Assembly (NCBI GenBank): GCA_049970695.1
Contig: JBMFML010000023.1
Span: forward strand, 1 to 7,168
Origin: UBA285 sp049970695
GTDB taxonomy: Archaea > Thermoproteota > Thermoprotei_A > Sulfolobales > Desulfurococcaceae
Direction of reading: 5' to 3'
DNA length: 7,168 nucleotides
Each line of letters starts with the position of its first letter. Within the stretch, counting starts at the first letter, position 1. This document shows positions 1 to 6,098 of this stretch, one piece after another. The translations under genes were made by a program, and so were the position numbers. The notes below the pieces were generated by a model that was not told where the DNA came from, searched no databases, and worked only from the letters and a program-made list of their open reading frames with translations.

Positions 1-541
1 TTGAACTCGCCCAGCCTGCTGAGAGCGAACTCGGCTAGCAGCCTCGACCAGCTCGTGATAGCCACCGGCGGCGCGTGGATGAGCAGCAAGCTGGTGAGAA
101 CCCTGATAGAGCACGGCGTGAACCTCGTCTTCTTAGACCCGAGGGGGAAGCCCGTTGGCCGCGTTTACCCACCGTACGTCAGCAGGACTGTCGAGACTAG
201 GAGGGCCCAGTACGCCGCCTACGGTACCAGCAGGGGCGTTCACATAATGAGGAAGGTTGCCTACAGCAAGGTCTCGAACCAGGCGGCTGCGCTGAGGAAG
301 TACTACTACAACACGAGAATTGAGGAGCTGAGGGAGGCCGCCTCCAAGATAGCGGCCATAGCGCTCAAGGCGAGTGAAGTAGACTCGCCCTTTGAAAGGG
401 CCCGCGAAGAGGTATTGCTCTTGGAGGCCGCTAGGCTCTACTGGCCCTCCTCCGCGCTCTTAGTGCCGCGAGCTGGGCTTCGAAGGGGGAGACCAGGACT
501 CTGGAGACCCCGTCAACACCCGCCTGAACTCCGCCGCGTAG
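1..541 (+). pseudogene. cas1: CRISPR-associated endonuclease Cas1, frameshifted and 3'-truncated fragment
   Basis: Cas1 is the metal-dependent integrase that, with Cas2, inserts new spacers into CRISPR arrays. Frame 1 reads typical archaeal Cas1 text: LDQLVIATGG followed by SSK, then FLDPRGKPVGRVYPP, a TRRAQYAAY stretch, AYSKVSNQAA, and LEAARLYW, which contains the first conserved metal-binding Glu. Near 466-470 the frame shifts by +1. Frame 2 then continues with ELGFEGGDQDSGDPVN, the conserved Cas1 segment that should follow, and meets TAG at 539-541. The C-terminal third, with the catalytic His and Asp, is not found afterwards in any frame. The first dozen residues do not resemble Cas1, so the 5' side may also be damaged, and the true start lies outside the window. 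No cas2 or repeat array is visible. The family call is strong. That it is a pseudogene follows from two independent lesions, although a base-calling error at about 469 could explain the first. Confidence 0.85.
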
Positions 542-1113
542 GACAGCGGGGAAACGGCGTACGGTATGAACTCGGCTACCATGGCCACTAGCACTGCGCT
601 CGGGAAGCTGGGGATTAGGGCCATTACCAGCGCGTTGGCTAGCGTCCCAAACCTGGAAGACGCGCGGGAGAGGGCTCTCCAGCATTGTAGCAGTGCTGCA
701 GGCTCGGCGGTGCAGGAGGGCCTCTCGGAGCTGTCGATAGCCGGCACCACGATAGGCGAACTGGTAATACGTGTCGTGGGCCTCAGCAGAGGCTTGTGGA
801 GGCACAGGAGCTGTGAACCCGGGGTAGTGGGAGCACGGCGCAACTAGGCAGCAAACCTGGCTTTAAACAGGCTACCGCGTAGGATGCCCACTGCTCTCAC
901 TTTATTGCTATAAGGGGCCTTAGTAACTAGAAAAAACGCGTGAGTTCTTCGGGAACGCGTCCTTGGTGCTTGGGCTTTTTTAGCGCTTTCAAAGTTGTGA
1001 CTTCTGTAGCACTATGAGTAACTGCCCTGGCTATTATTGCTGCTCCGCTCTCTGCTTCTCTTTCAGGCGCCTTTAGTAGACATCTCGGCTGCCGGTGATC
1101 GCAGCGCTTTCCC
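542..1113. other. 572-nt stretch without a recognisable gene, between the cas1 remnant and the transporter operon
   Basis: Frame 2 stays open for about 100 codons after the cas1 stop (to 847), but its translation (LGKLGIRAITSALASVPNLE and onward) does not look like the Cas1 C-terminus or any family I recognise. The opposite strand is also open over 460-843, with a hydrophobic stretch. Mutual openness of this kind is common in GC-rich DNA, so neither is called. From 848 to 1113 base composition is more AT-rich and non-coding in look. It holds a hairpin with T-run for the minus strand (931-960), a run of six T on the plus strand (976-981) that could end rightward transcription, and CAAAGTTGTG at 990-999, which resembles the promoter element described at 2878-2889 but has no TATA box beside it. 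Confidence 0.5.
931..960 (-). terminator. hairpin plus T6, probable terminator of the symporter operon
   Basis: ACGCGT at 955-960 and ACGCGT at 936-941 can pair as the 6-bp stem of a hairpin. On the minus strand the second arm runs directly into six T residues (complement of A931-A936). Inner pairing of GTTC with GAAC is an alternative fold. It lies about 155 nt beyond the symporter stop codon, so the transcript would carry a long 3' untranslated part. Archaeal termination depends mainly on the T-run. The stem could be incidental, since ACGCGT is itself a palindrome. Confidence 0.45.
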
Positions 1114-2604
1114 TCACACGGCTATTATTTCAGCAGCCTTGGCCACTTCATCTGGTTTCTTGGTTAGGTAGCTGACTAGCAATACTAGAGCTGCGTTGAC
1201 GAGGAAGCCCAAGACCCCTAAGTCAAAGTTGTATAGCTTAGTAATGCCACTAAGGTAGGACCCCACAACTATAGCAAAGCCTATGGCCGACCCCGCCCAA
1301 GCGCCCCTGGAATTGACCCAGGGTATATAGAGGCTCAGCAGTAGTGGTGCTACTGCCTGTAGCCCCACCTGGAACTTCAAGACCACCCACTCCCACAGCG
1401 TTAGCTTGGGAGTCATGACTATTAGGTAGCCGAAAGCGCCCAATGCTACGATCAAGATCTTGGCGACGTTCAAAATCTTCTTCTCGTCGGCTCTGGGATT
1501 GACTAACTTAGCGTAGAAGTCCTTTGCTAGCGTCATTGCCATGGCGAAAATGACTGCGGCGGCTGTAGAGAGCGTTGCCGCTACGACGGCCAATAGAATT
1601 AGCTCGCCCAAGACGTATCCTGCCGGAGACCTGCTCGCTGCCTCGTTGATCAAGTAGATCTGCACTTTTTCAGACTCAGCCTTGGAGAGCCCTGGGAAGA
1701 GCGCCAAGCCGAGAACTCCTAGTATTACGAAGATTGTTGGAATTATGGCATATATTGCTATGCTGAACTTGAATTGCTCCCTCAGGCTCTTTAAGTCCTT
1801 ATTGGCAATTATGAAGTTCCACACCTGGAAGTATGCTATAACGCCAAACATTATCAGCAGTACTGTGCTGATCCACCCGAGGTATGTCTCCGGCTTTTCT
1901 GGTAGGACTACCTTAATGCTAGAGCTCGAGGTGGCTGCGCGTGCTAGGATTTCTGCACCTCCGAGGATGGGTACTATACCGAATAAAGCCCCGAGTAGTC
2001 CCGCGACCATTACAACACCCATTACGAAGTTCGCTAGAGCCGTGCCCCTGAAGCCTCCGAGCAGCGTCAAGAGCACTACTGCTATAGTAAAGAGAGCCGC
2101 TGAAACCTCGTACGACAAGTAGCCACCCGAAGTAACTTCACCTATGTAACCCATAGCTATAGATTGCTCGAAGAACTGCACGAAGGTGCACCAGAACATA
2201 AGTAATAACAAGAAGGCGGTGAGTGCCGTCGACCCAAACCTGTCTTTGAGGTAGTCTCCTGGTGTTATGTATCCCTTCTTATTAGATAGCGGTATTATTT
2301 TAGTGCCTAGTAGTAGGAAGCCGATAATTATAGAAACGTAGAATGCTGGTACTACTAAGAATGGGTAGCCGCCGGCTCTATATGCCTGGCCGGCGTATCC
2401 CAGGTACGTGTTGCCGCTAGCAATGGTAGCGAAGAGCCCGAGACCCAGCACCACGTATCCTAGGGTCTTGCTGGCTGTGAAAAAGTCCCTAACGCTGACT
2501 CCCAGCCTCTTCTTGTACGAGTAGTAGCCAATGAAAACTATTGAGAGCAGGTAGAGAACTACTACAATGGGTAAGTCAATGCCCCAGCTAAACTCCTTAG
2601 CCAA
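1114..2604 (-). CDS. sodium:solute symporter (SSS/SLC5) family transporter
   Basis: An integral membrane secondary transporter of about 496 residues, the normal length for the SSS family, with roughly 12-13 hydrophobic helices along its whole length. Near the N-terminus it has the family layout RDFFTASKTLGYVVLGLGLF, followed by ATIASGNTYLGYAG (about residues 60-72), the unwound TM1 region that in this family contributes to Na+ and substrate binding. YITPGDYLKDRFGS follows at about 110-124. The substrate cannot be read from sequence; SSS members move sugars, amino acids, pantothenate, acetate and other carboxylates. The divergent regulator and the lyase/hydratase operon suggest an organic acid. 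I start at TTG 2604: it has GAGGGAG on the minus strand 7 nt upstream and overlaps the preceding stop by only 8 nt. An upstream in-frame TTG at 2622 would add six residues (MRGSWS) and lengthen the overlap to 26 nt. It is translationally coupled to the small membrane protein gene before it. Confidence 0.9.
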   Translation of the reverse strand: MAKEFSWGIDLPIVVVLYLLSIVFIGYYSYKKRLGVSVRDFFTASKTLGYVVLGLGLFATIASGNTYLGYAGQAYRAGGYPFLVVPAFYVSIIIGFLLLGTKIIPLSNKKGYITPGDYLKDRFGSTALTAFLLLLMFWCTFVQFFEQSIAMGYIGEVTSGGYLSYEVSAALFTIAVVLLTLLGGFRGTALANFVMGVVMVAGLLGALFGIVPILGGAEILARAATSSSSIKVVLPEKPETYLGWISTVLLIMFGVIAYFQVWNFIIANKDLKSLREQFKFSIAIYAIIPTIFVILGVLGLALFPGLSKAESEKVQIYLINEAASRSPAGYVLGELILLAVVAATLSTAAAVIFAMAMTLAKDFYAKLVNPRADEKKILNVAKILIVALGAFGYLIVMTPKLTLWEWVVLKFQVGLQAVAPLLLSLYIPWVNSRGAWAGSAIGFAIVVGSYLSGITKLYNFDLGVLGFLVNAALVLLVSYLTKKPDEVAKAAEIIAV

Positions 2605-2806
2605 GCTCCAACTCCCTCTCAATTTTTATCGCAGTTACATATACGAGTGCATACCCCAGCACAAGGATTATAGCCACTGTTAGTACAACCCATAGCGGAA
2701 CCCCTAGTACCAAGGGCTTCACTACTTTAGGAATATACCAAGGTGTAGCTAGAACCGTATAGAGCAAGACGAGAATTAGCAAGCGCTTACCTGGAGAGAG
2801 CTTCAC
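2597..2806 (-). CDS. small two-helix membrane protein, DUF3311-type partner of SSS transporters
   Basis: A 69-residue protein with two predicted membrane helices, about residues 8-24 (LLILVLLYTVLATPW) and 35-57. They are separated by a short loop with the VLGVPLW motif, and a charged tail (KIERELELG) follows. This size and pattern fit the DUF3311 family (a Pro-Trp near the end of helix 1, then a G-x-P before helix 2). Such small proteins are commonly encoded directly before SSS symporters, as YhdT is before PanF; by analogy it may be an accessory subunit or assembly factor. The start is GTG at 2806, preceded on the minus strand by GGGTGG (complement of 2813-2818) with a 6-nt gap. It is the first gene of the leftward operon and its stop overlaps the symporter start. 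The family assignment rests on pattern, not on a search. Confidence 0.75.
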   Translation of the reverse strand: MKLSPGKRLLILVLLYTVLATPWYIPKVVKPLVLGVPLWVVLTVAIILVLGYALVYVTAIKIERELELG

Positions 2807-2862
2807 TAGAAGCCACCCAGATGGCTTTGCTACCGCCTACTACTAGCTGTGGTTTCAGCGGG

Positions 2863-2871
2863 TTATATTAA
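2863..2871 (-). promoter_or_regulatory. TATA-like box of the transporter operon promoter
   Basis: The minus strand reads TTAATATAACC here (complement of 2871 down to 2861). An archaeal TATA box at this place predicts a transcript start around 2838-2842, giving a leader of about 35 nt before the GTG at 2806 with room for the GGGTGG ribosome binding site. It lies 8 nt from the shared element at 2880-2887. Confidence 0.55.
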
Positions 2872-2877
2872 CACGTC

Positions 2878-2889
2878 CTAACTTGTTTG
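2878..2889. promoter_or_regulatory. candidate operator centred between two divergent promoters
   Basis: CTAACTTGTTTG. The core AACTTGTT is a short dyad (AAC-TT-GTT) sitting exactly midway between the minus-strand TATA-like box (ends at 2871) and the plus-strand one (starts at 2896), with 8 nt on each side. A related sequence, CAAAGTTGTTAG, stands at the same distance before the TATA-like box of the lyase operon (3810-3821). That is where an archaeal activator would bind, just upstream of BRE/TATA. The likely binder is the HTH_10 protein encoded next to it; this is inference. Confidence 0.45.
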
Positions 2890-2891
2890 AC

Positions 2892-2903
2892 TTAAAAATT
2901 AAA
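2892..2903 (+). promoter_or_regulatory. TATA-like box of the regulator gene promoter
   Basis: TTAAAAATTAAA, the most AT-rich spot of the divergent region. It predicts a start of transcription around 2922-2926, leaving a leader of about 15-20 nt that just includes the AGGAGGT ribosome binding site before the GTG at 2941. AAATTAAA (2896-2903) is repeated at 3828-3835 before the lyase operon. Confidence 0.55.
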
Positions 2904-2926
2904 GTCCTGAAGGTAAGAATTCACAT

Positions 2927-2933
2927 AGGAGGT
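2927..2933 (+). promoter_or_regulatory. ribosome binding site that fixes the regulator start
   Basis: AGGAGGT, a near-perfect Shine-Dalgarno sequence, lies 7 nt before GTG 2941. An ATG at 2937 is nearer but opens a different frame that stops after 12 codons, so GTG 2941 is the supported start. Confidence 0.65.
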
Positions 2934-2940
2934 TGCATGC

Positions 2941-3657
2941 GTGAGGCGTGCTCGCTCAAGTTTTACCACGATTAAAGTAGCACATTATGGAGACATATTC
3001 ACGGATTTCACCCTTCACCGCAATGTGACTATTCTAATGCACCAATTAAGCCTCGTGGGCGACTACAGCCATGTGATTCTCCAAATGGTACCCTCCAAAA
3101 GGGAAGTAATTGATGAGTTTTTAGACCTGAGCAAGAGCTATACGGACGTTAAGCACGTGGACGTTATAAATCTCCCAGGGCTACCACAGCTCGTGGTTGT
3201 CGTCAAGAGAAATTACGGAGTTCTGAGGGCCCTGCAGAAGGTGGGTGGCGTGAAAGTAGACCCTGTAACGGTAGTGGGAGGCTTTAAGTACTTCCCGGCA
3301 TTCATACCACGTGGCAGTAAAGCCGAGCTGATCAAGTACGTGAGAGCGTTCTCACCATGCGATGTAGACGTGGCGCTCTTGAAGCCGAGCACGACTGCTA
3401 TACTAAAAAACCACCCGGTCTGGGCACAGCGTTTAACAAAGCACGAGCTCTACGTGCTCCGCATAGCTTACGAAGAGGGCTACTTCGACTGGCCTAGGAG
3501 AGTGAAACTCGAGGAGCTTGCTGCTAGGTTGGGCGTTTCAAAACCGACCGTGGCGGAGCACTTGAGAAAGGCCCTGAAGAAGCTACTAAATAGCGTGTGG
3601 CAAGCTCAGCAGCTCTCGACGATTAATTATATGCGGGAGGGCAGTGCGCTGACGTGA
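2941..3657 (+). CDS. HTH_10 (bacterio-opsin activator-like) transcription regulator
   Basis: A 238-residue cytoplasmic protein. Residues about 165-217 form the HTH_10 domain: LTKHELYVLRIAYEEGYFDW, then PRRVKLEELAARLGVSKPTV and AEHLRKALKKLL. This carries the family's G-Y-(F/Y)-x-x-P-R-x-x-x-L-E-E-L-A pattern and a clear helix-turn-helix (about 190-211). The N-terminal 160 residues are a mixed alpha/beta region with hydrophobic strands (HVILQMV, LVVVVKR) of the kind these archaeal regulators use for sensing or dimerisation; no ligand pocket can be assigned. It is transcribed away from the symporter operon and lies upstream of the lyase operon in the same direction, separated by about 220 nt with a separate promoter. 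The shared element at 2878-2889 and 3810-3821 suggests it controls both operons and itself. Whether it activates or represses is unknown, but the position upstream of TATA favours activation. Confidence 0.88.
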   Translation: MRRARSSFTTIKVAHYGDIFTDFTLHRNVTILMHQLSLVGDYSHVILQMVPSKREVIDEFLDLSKSYTDVKHVDVINLPGLPQLVVVVKRNYGVLRALQKVGGVKVDPVTVVGGFKYFPAFIPRGSKAELIKYVRAFSPCDVDVALLKPSTTAILKNHPVWAQRLTKHELYVLRIAYEEGYFDWPRRVKLEELAARLGVSKPTVAEHLRKALKKLLNSVWQAQQLSTINYMREGSALT

Positions 3658-3809
3658 GTGGTACTACTGGTGCAACAAGTAGTAAAAATGTGGATTCGTA
3701 CTAAAGCGGCTGCAAGCGGCCATGGAAGGCCTGAACACGTAAGAGCGTCTTGAGCGGGTTTGCGCGCGGCGCTTTCCAAAAAAGCTCTCCCCTCCTCATG
3801 AGTTTTCAT

Positions 3810-3821
3810 CAAAGTTGTTAG
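3810..3821 (+). promoter_or_regulatory. second copy of the candidate operator, before the lyase operon
   Basis: CAAAGTTGTTAG, 9 of 12 positions identical to CTAACTTGTTTG at 2878-2889 and at the same 8-nt distance from an identical AAATTAAA element. Over the 25 nt from 3812 to 3836, 16 positions match the regulator promoter without gaps. Confidence 0.4.
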
Positions 3822-3827
3822 GTGTCG

Positions 3828-3836
3828 AAATTAAAT
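3828..3836 (+). promoter_or_regulatory. TATA-like box of the lyase/hydratase operon promoter
   Basis: AAATTAAAT. A start of transcription about 25 nt downstream would fall around 3855-3860, giving a leader of roughly 20 nt that contains the ribosome binding site at 3867-3874. The remaining spacer 3658-3809 shows no gene or RNA that I can support. Confidence 0.5.
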
Positions 3837-3866
3837 CGCAGCTCAGCGCTTTAATTTGTGTGGTTG

Positions 3867-3874
3867 GGGGTGAG
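3867..3874 (+). promoter_or_regulatory. ribosome binding site that decides the lyase start
   Basis: GGGGTGAG complements the archaeal 16S rRNA 3' end and lies 4 nt before GTG 3879. The longer reading from GTG 3858 would start at about the predicted transcript start and would place this site inside the gene. Confidence 0.6.
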
Positions 3875-3878
3875 AGCC

Positions 3879-4787
3879 GTGAAGAAGTCTACCGTTCTTA
3901 GAAAAATGCTTCGCGAAAAGGATATTATAGTTTGCCCTGGAGCGTATGATGCTCTCTCTGCGAGAATAATTGAGATGACCGGCTTTGAGTGCATAATACA
4001 CACCGGCTATGGAACGGCTGCATCAATGTTCGGAATACCAGACATAGGCTTGGTCAGCTATGGCGAAATGGTTGAGAGAGTGCGCCAAATAGCAGGGGCG
4101 GTCAACATACCAGTCATAGGCGACGCTGACACCGGATATGGGAACGCCGTGAACGTCTATAGAACGGTACAGGGGTACATTGGGGCAGGGGCCGCAGGGC
4201 TCTTCATAGAAGACCAGGTGTGGCCAAAGAAGTGCGGCCACATGCTTGGAAAGGCCGTTATTAGCGCCGAGGAAATGGTTGGCAAGATAAAAGCGGCTGT
4301 TAAAGCCAGAGACGAGTTAGACCCCGACTTCGTCGTTGGCGCTAGGACAGACGCGATAGCCACCCACGGCCTCGAAGAAGCAATAAGGAGGGCAAAAATG
4401 TACCACGAGGCCGGCGCAGACTTCATATTCGTAGAGGCAATACCCTCTGTAGAGGCCATATGGAGAGTCACATCCGAGCTCAAGGGGGTACCCCTCATGC
4501 TAAACCTAATAGAAGGGGGCAAGACCCCGCTGATATCCGTGGAGGAGGCCAAGAAGTACGGGTTTAAAATAGTCATATTCCCGCTCACAGCGCTGTATGC
4601 CGCTGCTAAGGCGATGTACGAGGCCCTTAGCCTGCTCAAAGAGCACGGTAGTGCCAAGCCCTACTTGCACAGAATAACGACCTTCGAAGAGTTCAACAAG
4701 ATAGTGGGCCTGGACTTCTATAGAGAGCTTGAAAAGATGTTCCTCACTGCTGAAGAGCTGGCCTTGAGATATGGGAGGCAGGCTTGA
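3879..4787 (+). CDS. isocitrate lyase/PEP mutase family C-C lyase (2-methylisocitrate lyase or 2,3-dimethylmalate lyase-like)
   Basis: A cytoplasmic Mg2+-dependent TIM-barrel lyase of 302 residues, the length of PrpB-type enzymes (true isocitrate lyases are over 400). It would split a 2-hydroxy acid by retro-aldol chemistry into a keto acid and a second acid. The active-site set is complete and lines up with E. coli PrpB within 1-3 residues: D82-A-D84 in GDADTGYGN (metal), E111 in IEDQ, KKCGHM with Cys119 as the catalytic residue, R156 in GARTDA, E186 in FVEAIPS and N209 in LNLIEGG. PrpB has N-I-T-E-F-G at the last site; the form here (NLIEGGKTP) is more like dimethylmalate lyase-type members. 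Phe184 sits where PrpB has Phe rather than the Trp of isocitrate lyase, arguing against plain isocitrate. The start is GTG 3879, which drops seven residues (MWLGVRA) from the longest reading. It is the first gene of the operon; its stop overlaps the next start (TTGA). The substrate is inferred, not shown. Confidence 0.88.
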   Translation: MKKSTVLRKMLREKDIIVCPGAYDALSARIIEMTGFECIIHTGYGTAASMFGIPDIGLVSYGEMVERVRQIAGAVNIPVIGDADTGYGNAVNVYRTVQGYIGAGAAGLFIEDQVWPKKCGHMLGKAVISAEEMVGKIKAAVKARDELDPDFVVGARTDAIATHGLEEAIRRAKMYHEAGADFIFVEAIPSVEAIWRVTSELKGVPLMLNLIEGGKTPLISVEEAKKYGFKIVIFPLTALYAAAKAMYEALSLLKEHGSAKPYLHRITTFEEFNKIVGLDFYRELEKMFLTAEELALRYGRQA

Positions 4788-6094
4788 AGCCTGAAAGCAA
4801 GCTCTTCGGCGAGTTGCCGCTAACACATAGAATCTTGGCGAGGAGATCCGGTAGAGATGAGGTAAAAGCCGGGGACATCGTGTTCGCCAAAGTCGATAAG
4901 CTGATGATTCACGATGTGACGGGGCCTCTCGCGGTAAAGAGCTTTAAAGAAATCTCCGAGAAAACAGGCCGCGCTAAGCTCTTTGACCCTAGCCGGGTTT
5001 TTGTCATTATCGACCACTACGCACCTCCCCCCACAGTCTCGGCGGCAAATAACCAAAACCTCCTCAGGAAGTTTGCAAGCGAGCACGGCGCAGTACTCTA
5101 CGACATGGTAGGTATTTGTCACCAAGTCATGGTCGAAGGGGTAGTGGAACCAGGCGAAGTCGTGCTTGGAGCAGACTCGCACACCACAATGTACGGGGCT
5201 CTCTCGGCTTTTGCCACGGGCATTGGATCTACAGAGGCGGCATATGTTATGGTTACCGGCGAACTGTGGCTGAGGGTCCCTGAAGTAATAAACGTATTTT
5301 TGGAAGGGAGGCTTGGGAGGTTTGTCTACGGCAAGGACGTGATACTCGAAATACTTAGGAGAATTGGAACTGAAGGAGCCAATTACAAGGCACTCGAATT
5401 CCTCGGGCCTGGTGCCAGCTCTCTAACGATGGATGACAGGTTCACAATAGCCAACATGAGCGTGGAGTGCGGGGCTAAAAGCGCGATCTTCTACCCGGAT
5501 CAAGCGCTCGTAGAGTACTACAAGGAGTTCGCCAAGGACATGAGCAAAGTACTGAGAGACGAGTTCTTCTCGCCGCGCGACTTGAGCACCGTTTCGCGCG
5601 AGGAGACCATCAACATAGACTTATCCGCACTAGAGCCGCTGGTGGCCAAGCCCCACTCGCCGGGTAATGTCGTTAAGGTCAAGGACGTGGAAGGAGTAGA
5701 GGTAACCATGGCGTTCATCGGTAGCTGCACAAATGGAAGGCTGAGCGACCTGAAGGAAGCAGCCACGATACTTAAGGGGAGGAGGGTTAAGAGCGGCGTT
5801 AGGCTCATAGTCACTCCAGCGTCTAAGAGGGTCTACCAGAAGGCCTTGAGAGAGGGCTTAATAGACGTGTTCCTCGAAGCAGGCGCGGTAGTCACAAACC
5901 CCTCCTGCGGCCCCTGCTTTGGAGGGCACCTCGGAGTGGCCGGTGACGAAGACGTGGTCATAAGCTCTTCGAATAGGAACTTCGTGGGCAGAATGGGTTC
6001 TGCTAAGAGCCTGGTATACCTGGCCAACCCCGCGGTTGTGGCTGCGTCGGCGGTCACAGGCAGGATCACCGACCCCAGAGACCTCGCGGGGTGA
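4784..6094 (+). CDS. aconitase-family hydro-lyase, large (Fe-S) subunit, LeuC-like
   Basis: The 436-residue catalytic subunit of a two-part aconitase-superfamily dehydratase/hydratase. It isomerises or hydrates an unsaturated or hydroxy di- or tricarboxylate using a [4Fe-4S] cluster. The three cluster ligands are visible: Cys315 in GSCTNGR, and Cys375 and Cys378 in NPSCGPCFGGH. Other family marks are DHYAPP (77-82), GADSHTTMYGA (about 130-140), and NRNFVGRMGS near the C-terminus. The length matches archaeal LeuC/HacA proteins (about 420 residues). These also serve in leucine, lysine or coenzyme B biosynthesis, but no isopropylmalate or homocitrate genes are nearby, while the lyase gene is fused to it by a 4-nt overlap. 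That argues for a catabolic hydratase, for example of methylaconitate or dimethylmaleate. The start is TTG 4784 with GGGAGG 5 nt upstream (4773-4778), inside the end of the lyase gene. Specificity is unproven. Confidence 0.88.
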   Translation: MKPESKLFGELPLTHRILARRSGRDEVKAGDIVFAKVDKLMIHDVTGPLAVKSFKEISEKTGRAKLFDPSRVFVIIDHYAPPPTVSAANNQNLLRKFASEHGAVLYDMVGICHQVMVEGVVEPGEVVLGADSHTTMYGALSAFATGIGSTEAAYVMVTGELWLRVPEVINVFLEGRLGRFVYGKDVILEILRRIGTEGANYKALEFLGPGASSLTMDDRFTIANMSVECGAKSAIFYPDQALVEYYKEFAKDMSKVLRDEFFSPRDLSTVSREETINIDLSALEPLVAKPHSPGNVVKVKDVEGVEVTMAFIGSCTNGRLSDLKEAATILKGRRVKSGVRLIVTPASKRVYQKALREGLIDVFLEAGAVVTNPSCGPCFGGHLGVAGDEDVVISSSNRNFVGRMGSAKSLVYLANPAVVAASAVTGRITDPRDLAG

Positions 6095-6098
6095 AACG

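Noticed and set aside
539..541. Read-through of the cas1 TAG as pyrrolysine.
   Set aside because: No Cas1-like sequence follows, a frameshift already precedes it, and nothing suggests a pyrrolysine-using organism.
460..843. Minus-strand open frame with a hydrophobic stretch and a C-terminus faintly like an ABC-2 permease (SPLSYAAEF).
   Set aside because: It runs antisense through the well-conserved Cas1 segment GFEGGDQDSGDPVN, and the resemblance is to a short, low-information piece only.
3108..3150. C/D box RNA-like TGATGA followed by CTGA.
   Set aside because: It is inside the regulator gene, and no second box pair or terminal stem is present.
3858..3878. Longer start of the lyase at GTG 3858.
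   Set aside because: The extra residues MWLGVRA have no family match, and the strong ribosome site GGGGTGAG lies inside that stretch, correctly spaced for GTG 3879.
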